A DNA stretch of 64,000 nucleotides, from assembly GCA_014529385.2 (NCBI GenBank), contig CM043958.1:139510398-139574397 (forward strand). Direction: 5' to 3'. The DNA comes from Adiantum capillus-veneris. Lineage: Eukaryota > Streptophyta > Polypodiopsida > Polypodiales > Pteridaceae. Of the stretch, positions 33,685-43,812 are shown piece by piece. Position numbers and translations under genes: made by a program. Position 1 is the stretch's first letter; each line of letters starts with the position of its first letter. A model generated the notes under the pieces. The model did not search any database, was not told where the DNA came from, and worked only from the letters and a program-made list of their open reading frames with translations.

Positions 33685-34860
33685 TTAGCCAGTTTATAGG
33701 CAACTTGGCCAATTTTCTTTATGAGCAAGAATGGACCACAATATCTAGCTGAAAGCTTATAATGCTTTCCTGTTTGCATGGTCTTGGAATCCTTGGGTAT
33801 CTTCAGATAGATCCATTGTCCCACATCTAGAGTCCTTGGAGATCTCTTTTGATTAGCATAAGTAGTGACTCGATCACGAGCCGTTCTTATACTATCCTTA
33901 GCCAATTCGAGCACTTCTTGCACGTCATACAGGAAATCACGAGCTTGGCGTTCCTTGACTTTCTCTAAGCCAATAGCAATTGGGGATTTAGGCTCAAATC
34001 CATACATCAGCATGAATGGGCTAAATCCAGTTAGCAGAATGCTTGCTACTATTGTAGGCAAACTCTAACTGTGGAAGATACCTATCCCAGTCAGACTGCC
34101 TGTGAGAGACATTGGCTCTCAACATGTCCTCTAACGTCTTATTCATCCTCTCAGTTTGTCCATCGGACTCAGGATGGTCAGAAGGGGGGGACGACATACT
34201 CAACTTCGTTTGAAGATAAGCAAATACATCTCGCCAAAATCGTCCAATGAACTTAGTATCTCGACCACTGACGATATCCTCTGGCAGACCATACAGCTTA
34301 TAAAGCTGATCGACAAATAAAACCGCCAACTCATGGCTTTTTACTGTCGACTTCGTTGGTATAAACTTCGCCATTTTTGTGAGTCTATTGACCACAACCC
34401 AAATAGCGTCATTGCCCTGACTAGTATTTGGCAAACCAACGATAAAGTCCATGGAAATACTTTGCCACTTGGCATCTGGGATTCCAATGGATGTAGCAGG
34501 CCAACTTTCTTAAGGCACTGTGCCTTATTGACGTGACACTGAGCGCATCTCTTCACATAGCTCTCTATGTAAGAGTGCATTCTTGGCCAATAGAAATATC
34601 GCTTGACCAAAGCCAAAGTTCTTTGGATGCCTGGGTGCCCAACGCTAGGGACATCGTGGCATTTGCACAAAATCCTTTGTCGAACCTCATCGATTTCCGG
34701 CACGCAGACTTTTGCATTTATGAACAATAGTCCACTTTTACTGAAATATTGTCGCTATCTCATCTCTCTAGCACGACTCACTTGGGTCTCCGGGTCACCC
34801 AAGCCTGTACGCGAGTCATGCCCCTTCTGGTTCTACGTGCGCTGATCCTCTCTCTCCACA
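33685..34860 (-). pseudogene. chromovirus integrase fragment fused to LTR fragment
   Basis: Two frames (34727-34341 and 34452-34021, then 34061-33639) cover an integrase: zinc finger CHDVPSVGHPGIQRTL...CAQCHVNKAQC, first Asp in MDFIVGLPNTSQGNDAIWVV, second region IVSGRDTKFIGRFWRD (Asp kept), and HPESDGQTERMNK (Glu). The GPY/F tail LSARYCGPFLLIKKIG follows. The coding sequence then runs straight into the LTR fragment after AYKLA, at the start of the 19-bp motif. It resembles R1 integrase more than G3/G4. RT and chromodomain are absent. Confidence 0.85.
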
Positions 34861-35254
34861 CGTCGTTAGCTGGCCAACGTTGCCTTCGCAAATGAAATCA
34901 CGTTGCTGGTCTTTTTTTTAACGTGACCACTTAAGCTTGGTTTATTTAATAAAGTGACCCTTTACTTTTTAAGTGTGGCCAGGACACCTTGAGTTTTTAA
35001 AAAAGGGTGTGAAACCTGCACAAGAAAAGAACCCACTTACAGAGACTTGAAAGTTTGCAGAGAGTGGAAAGTTTAACTCTCCTGCTTCTCTCCCACCGCT
35101 TCTTGCTCTCATCTGTTCGCGCTTACGCGCCATTGCCATCACCTGCACGCCTCTTTATGCTCCCGTTGACGCGGTTGAGCGTGGAATTTCATCTTTTCGC
35201 AACACGAAAAATCGAAACCTAGTCGAATCTTGATGTTTCTCCGAGTTTCCCATA
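34861..35254 (+). other. leader or unassigned sequence before gag
   Basis: No protein recognised. A T-run and AATAAAG at about 34949 could be the remains of an LTR, but no boundary or primer binding site was identified. Confidence 0.35.
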
Positions 35255-35970
35255 ATGGAGTCCTCCAGTTTTGATTTACCAGACGAGGGCACTCCAGGTA
35301 AGAAATTATTTTCTGTTTTTGTACGCCATTTTCATGGAATATAAGCATTAATAATTGTCATCTCGAGAGGCTCAGGGTGGCCTTTTGATACTTGTATTTT
35401 ACTCCCAAAAACACAGCTCAGTCGACGACTGTGATGTTTTCAATGAGTGAATTTGAAAGTCGACAATTGTCGATGCAAATTGCCGATAATGTGCGTCCAC
35501 AGGTTGGATGAATCACTCAATTCTCTGGTGAGAAGAGAGAGTGGACAAAGGTTGCAGTTAATAATCGGCTTCGCCAATGGACAACTCATGTTGATTTCCA
35601 TGAAGAATCAGATGCACAAAGGATGCAGATGCTTCCTCGGTACTTGAAGGGTGCCGCACTCATTTGGTGTTGTAACATGACAGAAAAACCAGTGACGTGG
35701 GTTGATTTCTATGCGAAGTTCTTTGATCACTTCGCCCGAAAGGATCGGTTGAAGGCATACGCTAGGCTTCGGAGCCTGTCGATGAAAACAATGTCATGTG
35801 ACCAATATACTACCGCCTTCAAGGAAGCCCTCTACCTTACTAGTTTGGACTCCGAACATGCTGTCCACATGTATATCCTCGGCCTACATGAGGAGTACCA
35901 TTGGGCATTACTCAGAGGTAAACCTCCGACAGATGTCGAAGATGTTGTGGCTAAGGCCACGATGCTCTGA
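35255..35970 (+). pseudogene. gypsy-type gag, apparently with an intron
   Basis: The main frame (35417-35970) is a retrotransposon gag: MLPRYLKGAALIWCC, PVTWVDFYAKFFDHFARKDRL and SMKTMSCDQYTTAFKEALYL match the conserved capsid pattern. A TGA at 35509 interrupts it. Upstream, ATG at 35255 opens 14 codons (ESSSFDLPDEGTP) ending at CCAG|GTAAG. An AG acceptor at 35415-35416 (ACACAG|CTCAG) restores the same frame, giving an inferred 119-bp phase-1 intron (35298-35416). No zinc knuckle or pol follows; the sequence becomes C-rich after 35990. Confidence 0.6.
35298..35416 (+). other. putative intron within gag
   Basis: GTAAGAAATT at the donor, T-rich body and AAAACACAG acceptor. Splicing joins two frames that are otherwise out of register. 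Confidence 0.4.
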
Positions 35971-36079
35971 TACTCCATACCCATTGATGCTCTTAACACC
36001 CCACCTCTCGCCACCCACCCCAACCCAACCATCCCCCCACACATCACCCCCTCATCCTCTCCACCTTTTGTGTGCACCC

Positions 36080-36500
36080 TCTTTCTTTGGTAGGTGTGAC
36101 ATGTATCTATGCTCCCACTTCACCTCAAGGGAGAGTCGAGTTTTGGTAGCAGATTGTGGGTGTATTGTCTACTGTGGAATAGAGGATTGTTGGGGGTCAT
36201 TTTAACTTTGTGAGGATTGGTGTGCAGTTCAGGCACTCTCTCTACCATTTGTTGCACCACGAGAGAGAAGATTCCCTTTTGTGGTTTCAAAGCGGTTAGA
36301 TGGATTTTACATTGGCACCTAGGCAACATCTCATGGTGGGACAATTATGATCTGGCGTGCTAAATGGCCTAGTTTCCTTGCATTTGACATTGGAGACATC
36401 CTTTATGCCTCGGCGAGGATCACACATCCCTGACTTGGTGTTATATGATGTTCATTTGACTCAGACGATTTAGGATGTTTGGTCACACACTAGCTTTACA
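36080..36500 (+). pseudogene. LINE endonuclease scrap
   Basis: One frame from 36096 reads CIYAPTSPQGRVEFW, a stop, QIVGVL and then RIVGGHFNFVRIG. This is the APE-type endonuclease pattern of plant LINEs (IYAP...R..FW ... GGDFN), with the catalytic Asp of GDFN changed to His. Downstream similarity fades by 36450. Short and stop-ridden. Confidence 0.5.
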
Positions 36501-36504
36501 GATG

Positions 36505-37461
36505 TAGTGACCCTTTTGGCTACATGCATGCATACCCTCTGATTGCACACCTAGCATGAGCATTTTTTACTGCAAGAACCCAACTGCATATGAATACCTC
36601 TAATAAGTCATTTTAATAATAAGCGACTTATTATTTTCCAAGTCGTGGGGCTGTAGGGGAGCTTGCTCGACCCAGGCAGATGCACCTATATAAGGAGGCC
36701 ATTGGGCGCCATGAAGAGACAAAAAGCACAAGTTGAAGAAGACCAAGGAGCACAGACTCAAGCAGTGCCCCTCAAGACCAGCAGCCTGGCGTTTTTCTCA
36801 AGAAGCCGCAAGATTCAGCGTTTTTGCTAGTAGAGCCTAGGTGTTTTCAGATTTCAGCCCTAGCGTTTTGCATCAGCAATTCAGCCTTAGCCTCACGGTG
36901 CAGTACCACTTCTCTGCACCAGAACCTCGCCAAAATCAGCCCATCGCCAGATTTCAGCCAGCGTTTTCAGATTTCAGCCATCAGCGTTTTTGCATAGCCT
37001 CGTCGTCGCCGTCGTCACCGTCATCGTCGCCGGCACAATTGCAGAATTCAACCTTAGGACAGCGCTCAGTTTTCAGCCAGCCTCAGCCCTAGTGTTTTTC
37101 ATTTTCAGCCCTCAGTCTTCACCGCTGCCGTCGTCGTCGTTGACATCATCGTCGTCAAGTACCTCAACACCTAGAAGCATTGTACCAGACTTTTGTGCAA
37201 TCTAAAGCAAATACCTCTCTAGCAATAGAGAGGGGGGCCCTTGGAGGGCGGTTTGGGACCCCATCCGGTGTCGTCTCTTCTCTCTCTCTAGCACTCTCTT
37301 GTACCCTCACCCACAGTTTGCATTCCACTCTTGTTTTGGTCATTGCACATTCTCTCTCTAAGCAAGGAAGGCTCTCCCTTTAAAGTAAAAGGAACCTTGA
37401 GCACCCACTGATCACTCATCGTGAGCTTACACCTTCATTCACTTCCATTGCACGTTACAGT
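36505..37461 (+). repeat. H1-type LTR, plus strand, 5'-truncated
   Basis: Matches the reverse complement of 39033-40136: CATACCCTCTGATTGCACA near 36530, TATA box TATATAA at 36687, (CAGATTTCAGC) cluster, AGAGAGGGGGGCCCTTGGAGG at 37228, and the end CATTCACTTCCATTGCACGTTACA. It is followed by TCAGAGCGTGACT, a damaged primer binding site lacking the TGGTA start. The first 150 bp or so of the LTR are missing. Confidence 0.75.
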
Positions 37462-37499
37462 CAGAGCGTGACTCACTGGTAACAACTCTTCTCATATAT

Positions 37500-37795
37500 C
37501 TATGCAACCCTCTCAGGTCTAGAAAACATACGACTCATATAAGCTATGACATGGCCCTCTTGCATTGAGACCGTACCCAAACTGCTGCCACAAGCATCAT
37601 AGTAAACGTCAAAGGTCTTCTGCAAATCAGGCAAAATCAAAACAAAACGTGTCGTTAGTTTCTGCTTGAGTTTCTCAAATGATGCAATATGTGAAGGTCC
37701 CCAAGTGAATGGAACACCCTTCTGAGTCAGGGCATGCAAAGATGAAGCAATCTCCGCAAACATTCGAATGAACTGCTGGTAGTAGTCTCTTCTTA
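37500..37795 (-). pseudogene. chromovirus RT/RNase H fragment
   Basis: FIRMFAEIASSLHALTQKGV, FEKLKQKLTTRFVLILPDLQ and YYDACGSSLGTVSMQEGHVIAYMSR are connection and RNase H signatures. Fused upstream directly to gag (37796), so protease and the RT palm are deleted. Cut at 37500 next to the plus-strand H1 LTR. Confidence 0.8.
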
Positions 37796-38216
37796 TTCTC
37801 GCTGGAACTAGAATTAGAAGTGGAAGAAGATGAAGAACTAGGATCGTCCTCAAAGCGAACACGCTTCTTTGATCCACTTGCCTCCTCATAAGTAGATTTC
37901 CGACCCAAATAGCGGGCATGATCCTTGGACTTGTTGCCCTTCTCAGAGTGCTTTTTAGCTTTCATCAATTTGTTGACTTTCATCTCGAGAGCTTCATCAA
38001 ACTCTTCTTGCGAATAAAGCTTCTGTTTTTCTGTACCTGGCTTGGCCTTGGTCTTCATTGCTGACTTGGTTGGAGTGTGGATGGCCTTTTACCTTTTGTC
38101 GTAAACCTCAACAATCGGATGACTCTTCAGATACTTCACATAGTTCGGGTCCTTGGAATATTTGACAAGGTGCCTTGCATAAGTGTCCACCTGAAGATGT
38201 CGCTCGTATTCTGATA
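37796..38216 (-). pseudogene. H3-like gag N-terminus
   Basis: One frame from about 38230: VKYSKDPNYVKYLKSHP, a stop at about 38091, then KLYSQEEFDEALEMKVNKLM, KDHARYLGRKSTYEEASGSKKRVRFED and a serine run. It parallels H3 gag (MYTEQELEEVVDAQIS, PGYLGRQSTFASARKQKK), so it belongs to the same family. Internal deletion joins it to RNase H. Confidence 0.75.
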
Positions 38217-39032
38217 TGTCAAGTGTCACAAGACGGGCACCACGGGCCAATAGAAAAGAACAGACTGAACAGACCTTTAGCACTTCAATAACAACTGAAC
38301 TAAGAGAGAGAGAGAGAGACGACACGCGACACGGAGTGGCGGAATTCCACCCCAGAGAGTATTGGCCCCAAACCTTAGCGCCCCTTTCGGTATTTCTTTA
38401 TATTGCATCAACGCAGTACAAGCCGGTACTCTAGACTCTGCACCTTCTCCAGGAAGCATGCCATAGAATGAGCCCATGGCCTCATATTTAAAGGCCCTAG
38501 GCCCCAGAAGCAGTTTACAGTGAAAAGCCTTCAAACTCAAAAGCATCCGGTCCAAAAGCAATGCCCAAAAAGCTGCCAACGTAAATCACGGAAATCCGTA
38601 CAACTGCCACGTCATCAGTTAGCGCAAAACGCGGAAATCCGTATAGCCTGCCACTTCAGCAGTTAGCGTATTTTTCAGAAATCTGCCATGTCATCAGCAG
38701 CTACACAATTTTCAGAAATCTGTTGCTGCTTCTGCTGTTGCTTTTGCTTCTTCTAGGGTTTAGGCCTCCCGGCCGGTAGCTCCGTTCTTCAGTAGGTCGA
38801 AACGTCAGCAGTTTGTTACATGAAGGTCCTCTGTTGAAGGCCTGCCATGGTCCTCTCACCCACCAGAAGAAGGCTTGCCCTCGTTAGAATCTCCGTTGGT
38901 TCTCTGGGATTCGAGTGCTTTTCATCCTCCTTTAAAATTGTAATAGGTTGGATGTGTTTCTCTCTGTGGGATTCATTGCTGGAACCCATGTGTGCTGCAG
39001 AAAATCGGATTGGATCCTATGTAGGAGAAGAG
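38217..39032 (-). repeat. H3-like 5' LTR (minus strand)
   Basis: The LTR end on its own strand is ...CTTGACA, next to TATCAGAATACG, a primer-binding-site remnant. Holds the 19-bp motif at 38378-38396 and GGGGCCAATACTCTC. The U3 part contains two to three imperfect repeats of CTGATGACRTGGCAG...TACGGATTTCCG (38575-38700). The right limit is set by the start of H1 at 39033. Confidence 0.7.
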
Positions 39033-39189
39033 TGTAATTGTAGCGGAAGTGAATGATGGTGTAAGCTTAGGATGAGTGATTGGTGGGTGCTCAAGGTTCC
39101 TTTTACCTAAAGGAAGGGAGAGCCTTCCTTACTTAGAGAGAGAATGTGCAATGACCAGAACAAGAGTGGAAACTGTGAGTGCAAAGTGC

Positions 39190-39236
<47 letters not shown>

Positions 39237-40136
39237 GACACCAGATGGGGTTCCAAACCCCCCTCCAAGGGCCCCCCTCTCTATTGCTAGAGAGGTATTT
39301 GCTTTAGATTGCACAAAGTCTGGTACAATGCTTTTAGATGCTGTGGTACTTGATGACGACGATGTTGACGGCGAGGTCGAGGCTAATGGCTGAACTGCTG
39401 AAATCTGAAAACTCTAGTCATGCTGGTGGGATCTGGGTTGTGCGGCGAAGCTAGTGGGCTGACCTGTCGCCGAGGACGCCAAGGATGGCTGAAAACTGAA
39501 AAACGTTGGCTGTTTTATGGGCTGAAAACAGAAAGAGCTGGTGGATCTGGGATCTACCGCGATCGGATGTCTGCGTCGAGGATTTGCTACGAGGATTTGA
39601 TGCGGGATCGACAAGGCTACTGCTGAAAACTGAAAACGCTGATGGCTGAAATCTGCTGATCCAAAAACATTGATGTTCTTGCGGAGGAAAACATTGGAGG
39701 AATCCGCGTCATGCTGGCACCGCTTGGTACCGCTGGCGTTGTTGCTCCTCTATGTCTCCTGCTCCTTCTAGCTCTCAATGGGCTTCATATATAGGTGAAT
39801 AAAGGTGGGTTGAGCAGCCATCAATAAGCCTCCACGATTTATAATTGCTAAAAAGTCATTTATCAAATAAATGACCTATTACTAATTAGAGGTGGTTCGT
39901 ATGCAATATGCCCATGAGGGTTCATGCGGTGGAAAGGTGCTCATGCTTGTGTACTGGGTGTTGATGCTAATGATCATGGGTTGTGCAATCAGAGGGTATG
40001 GAGCTACTCTGAGTGCCTGGACATGCACGGCGTGTGTACAGGCTCACAAAGTGCCAGAACATGTCGTAGGCTACCTAAACCCTAGAAGTAGGTAAAGCTT
40101 GTCCACATGCACATAGGGTTAGATGTGTACGTGACA
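39033..40136 (-). repeat. H1 3' LTR
   Basis: TGTAATTGTAGCGG ... GTACGTGACA on the plus strand, 1104 bp. Alignable to both H2 LTRs and to the plus-strand LTR at 36505. Contains (GA)n at 39192-39234, a TATATA box near 39790 and a short palindrome at 39854-39874. Confidence 0.8.
39192..39234 (+). repeat. (GA)n microsatellite
   Basis: About 21 GA units, in a position where H2 LTRs have a shorter GAGAGAT-rich stretch. Confidence 0.95.
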
Positions 40137-40151
40137 TCCCCCCCTTTTCAA
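40137..40151 (-). promoter_or_regulatory. H1 polypurine tract
   Basis: On the minus strand TTGAAAAGGGG followed by more G and A, abutting the LTR start TGTCACGTACAC. H2 has the equivalent TGAAAAGGAAGGGA. Confidence 0.8.
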
Positions 40152-40476
40152 GGTAAGGTACTCGTACCGAGCTGTATGGCTTCCATATTGTCCGCCAACA
40201 ACCCATGGGAGTCAGCGAAGAACTCTTCGCCGGCCCACTTTGTTGCATGGGTCCTGCGATACTTCAACTTCCGGAAAGTCTGTAGTGCTTGCTGCTTTGG
40301 GCCGCAAAGCAACAAGAAGAATCTGCTTCGGTTCCAATGCTTCAACTTCGTCTACGATCGTGGGTTCATCTTCTGTCACAAACTGGTGACGTGGCTGCCC
40401 ATGTGACACACATACACTGGCATGGGCAAGCTCGGGGAAAATGCAGTCTCTGGCTAAGATAGGGCACCGAAATTTG
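40152..40476 (-). pseudogene. H1 internal 3' coding remnant
   Basis: Homologous to H2 at 43813-44070. Two frames are partly conserved between copies: ALQTFRKLKYRRTHATKW / LGTSTLP, and SQDPCNKVGRRRVLR. I do not recognise the domain. The position just before the polypurine tract is where a chromodomain-like tail would sit in an autonomous relative. Confidence 0.4.
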
Positions 40477-40931
40477 TGTAGCATGCTGACGTGGCACTAC
40501 CTTACGGATCCCCGCGATTTTGGGCGGAATTTTCGGCCTGTTCACGTGGTAGATCTGCGTACGAAAATTTCTGGCAGTTTTTAGGCCGCTTTTGTCTATG
40601 CAATGCTTGGGGGAGAGAGAGAGAGCTTTACTTTTTTCAAAAGCTCTGTTTTATTTACTCAAGAGAGTTTGTGAGAGAGCCATGCTTTATTTTTGAAAGC
40701 TTTTGGGACAGCTTTTGGGGCTCTGCTTTTGGCATCCCTTGTAATCTCTTTATAAGTGTTGTTGGGCTCTCACTTCTCAGAGCATTTGGACGCAGAGTCT
40801 GAGAGTGAGTCCCAACCACTCCTTTGTACTTTGAGTAAAAAGAAATACCGAAAGGGGCGCTAGTCTTTGGGGCCAATATCTCTGGGCACGGAACTCCGCC
40901 GGGCCAGTGTTGAATCAATTGTGAATTGTGA
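40477..40931 (+). repeat. H3 5' LTR, left part
   Basis: Contains TGACGTGGCA near the start, a TATA-like element TTTATAAG at about 40750, the 19-bp motif at 40842-40860 and GGGGCCAATATCTCT. It ends in TGTGA (40927-40931), the H2 target duplication. The LTR resumes after 55676. Confidence 0.75.
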
Positions 40932-42097
40932 TGTTAGGTGCAGCGGAATGAATGTTGAACTTTGCTCAAGATGAGTGCTCCGAAATGTGCTCAAGATTCC
41001 TTGTTCTTAGGGAAGGGAGAGCCTTTCGTTCTTTAGTGAGAGAATGCAAGTGATCACAAACAAAGTGAATAGACACTGTGCGTGAAGGTGCATGAGACTG
41101 AGAGATAGAGAGAGAAGAATACGACACGAGAATGTTGTCAAAACCCTCCTCCGAAGGCCCCACTCTCTATGGCGAGAGCGGTCTACTATTGATTGCACAA
41201 ATCTCTACAATGCTTGGACTTGTTGACTATGTCGACGACGATGAGGACGACGACGAGAAAGGCTGAAATCTGAAAATGCTAAGGGCTGAAATCTGCAAAT
41301 CTTTATCTGCTGAATTCTGACTCTATGTCGGTGACGATGTCGATGGCGATGCGATGACGACGCGCTGAAAACGCAGATGCTGAAATCTGCATTTTCCGGG
41401 CTGAAACTGCAAACTTCGCGGGATCTGACCGTGCGGTGAGGATCTGCTGCGGGAAGGTGAGATCTGCGAGGTTTGGGACTTCTACTGCGGGTTCTACTGC
41501 TGATAACTGAAACGCTGATGCTTGTGGGGATTCCGTCGCGAAGATCTACAAAAACGCTGAAGTGTCTTGCAGATGCAAAAACGCTAGGACTGAAAATGGT
41601 CTTGCTGTGGAGAATCTGCTAATGCTGGGAGTCTTCTGCTTCTTGCTGTCGCCAGGCTGTTGCCAATGCAAATACGTTGGCTGATCTGGTTCAAAAACGC
41701 TAGCCTTCTGCTGTGATGCAAAAACGCTAGGGCATTTGGGGGTTCTGCTGAGAAGTTGCTTGTTGAGCGAGTGCTCCTGCTGCCTCTTCTGCCAGAAAGT
41801 GCTAGCTCTGGTTTGCTTTTATATTATCTTAGCAAAATTGCCCTACCTAGTTCCCAACAAAAGTCACTTAATAAATAAGTGAAAAATATCAAAAATAGGA
41901 AAAATAGGTTTGGTGATGAGTTTAAATGGTGTCGAACGCTCTAGACCAAGAGTGTCGCTGCGGGTTTGCGAAAGGTTAGTCCTTTTTGGGACATTTACCT
42001 GATGCAATGGAAAAATAGGTTTAATGCAATGGAAAATTCCCCTGATGGATTCTGATGGGAATACTGATGATCATGCTATGTGCAACTGAAGGGTATG
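40932..42097 (-). repeat. H2 3' LTR, part 1
   Basis: Starts TGTTAGGTGCAGCGGAATG on the plus strand. The CTTAGGGAAGGGAGAGCCTTTCG segment at 41020 is the uninterrupted counterpart of the G3 insertion site. Ends with GTATG, the solo LTR's target duplication. Part 2 is 43649-43798. Confidence 0.9.
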
Positions 42098-43643
42098 TAT
42101 AACCGGCCCGTACAACGTAGAGGGCGGTACTATTTCAATTACTTGTTAACTTTACACAGAGCACTAAGAAGGGAAGAGAACACAGTTGCGTCCAGCGACT
42201 AGAATGTCACTGCGCACACGAGACCGACACCCTGTAGGCCCCAAAGACTGGCGCCCCTTTCGGTATTTCTTTATTCAAATTAAGGTAGACGATCCGACCA
42301 CTTAGCACAAGCTTTCACAAAGCTGTCCAAACCTGGCGAGGGCTGAAAACGCAGGTTTTCGACCGGATTTTGATAGCATAACGGCGCAAAAACCCCTGTA
42401 GGTCAAAAACACCTGTCTAGGACGGATTTCCTCGATATCTGGAAGCTTTCTGGTGAGCTGTCACAGAAATTCAGCGGGCTGTAATTCTCTGTTTTTCACT
42501 GCCGGGAGCCCAAAAGCCTATACACGCATCCCAAGGCTCTCACGAGGCTCCCCCGATGTTCCCTTGCAGTTTAGGTGCGAAACCCTAAACCTGCAGAAAA
42601 ACACAGCAGGCTGTAATTCCCTGTTTCGGATCGTTTTTAGCGGAGCGAACACGCCTACGCCTGTCCCAAGGGCTCCCGCACGCAATGGGACAGTTCCCCT
42701 GTGAATTGGACGAGTTTTCACGCGAGAAAACTCTCCAAACTCGCAATCTTTCGTGATGGAACTGTGCGTACCTGTGGGGGATTAGCAATTAGCTAATCCG
42801 GTTCCTGTTCAGAAGGCTCTTGCCTTGGCAAACGCGCATAAACCCCGAGAACTGTACATAGGTCAAATGAGAAGCCCACTAGTGGGGCATAACATACTGT
42901 ACGTAGGGGAGAAAGAGAGCAGTATGTAGCGTGCAGGGCATCACTCCCGTCACCATACTGTGCATAGAGGACAAGGTAAGCATTCCATAGCTTCTGTACT
43001 TGCTACAATCCACCTGAGGCTGAAAATGGCGCCCCCTTTGTTGATATGCAGCTCGTTTTTGCCTCCCAGAGTGGCAGAATCGCTCACAGGCTGACACGTC
43101 GCCCAGTTTCCGAGTTTGGGATTTCCCTGCTAAAAATATCTCAACTGGTGCGTCAGTTGACTTGGCAGCAGAGCAATAAAATGTTCCCCTTGTCATTCCA
43201 GAGCTAATGACGCGAACACATTTTCTGGTAAAAAATAGCAGTTCCCTAAATTTTAGGAGATGCTTCCATGGCGTCCCTATCGGTCTCCTGACCATCATTG
43301 AAGACTACCATTTGACCAACATCTACAATGTGGGTTAATTTACTGGCCCCTTTCAACTTATAAAGTTGCAGTGACTTGACGAGTGGCCCAGACTTCATTT
43401 GGCGCACACAGGCTTCCATACTCATCAGAATTCAGTGCTAACTGGCGCGACCAGTCCCAGACTGACCGACCCAGACTCCCGTTGTGAGAAACCTATTCGG
43501 CCGCAGCCGTTTCACACTGGCCATGCAATGTCCACTTGCACCTTTTCAAGGGTTCCGGGGAAAACAAGTAAAAATAAAATAAATAAAAATATATAGTACT
43601 TATTTATGGAAGGCAACAGAAAAAATACACCTCCTGGTGACAG
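42098..43643 (-). repeat. solo LTR of a G3-related family
   Basis: 1546 bp flanked by GTATG (42093-42097 and 43644-43648). The plus-strand left end TATAACCGGCC corresponds to the G-family LTR end ...GGCCGGTTTCA with CA changed to TA. The right end CTGGTGACA is the G-family start TGTCACCAG. It shares the 19-bp motif (42251-42269), GCCCACTAGTGGGGCATAAC, CAGCAGGCTGTAATTC and the GATTAGC...GCTAATC hairpin with G3/G4. No internal region: formed by LTR-LTR recombination. Confidence 0.9.
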
Positions 43644-43648
43644 TATGC

Positions 43649-43798
43649 ATCTAATCTAAGTGTCTGGACATGCACGGTCTGCGAACAGACTCACAAAAGT
43701 GCCAGATCACTTCCTATTCTAGACTGACTTGGCTGAACTGAACCCTGGTCATGCTGTAGCTTGTCCACAGACACATAGGGTTGGATGTGTCACGTGAC
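43649..43798 (-). repeat. H2 3' LTR, part 2
   Basis: CATCTAATCTAAGTGTCTGGACATG ... GTCACGTGACA, matching 55522-55671 of the 5' LTR nearly base for base. Confidence 0.9.
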
Positions 43799-43812
43799 AT
43801 CCCTTCCTTTTC
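43799..43812 (-). promoter_or_regulatory. H2 polypurine tract
   Basis: On the minus strand TGAAAAGGAAGGGA, abutting TGTCACGTGACAC. Confidence 0.85.

Larger units (their letters stand above)
39033..40476 (-). mobile_element. H1: large-LTR element, left end only
   Basis: 3' LTR (39033-40136), polypurine tract and about 325 bp of internal sequence, then interrupted by the H3 5' LTR at about 40477. The 5-base flank AAGAG (39028-39032) is the likely left target duplication; the right end is beyond the window. It is the outermost shell of the nest. Confidence 0.75.

Noticed and set aside
36841-37383. Ser/Pro-rich frames at 36841-37383 as a host gene
   Set aside because: The region is an H1-type LTR, and the frames come from its CAGATTTCAGCC-type repeats and GTCGTC runs.
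42453-42788. Overlapping frames on both strands at 42453-42788 as genes
   Set aside because: They lie inside the solo LTR and are absent as frames in the G3/G4 LTRs.
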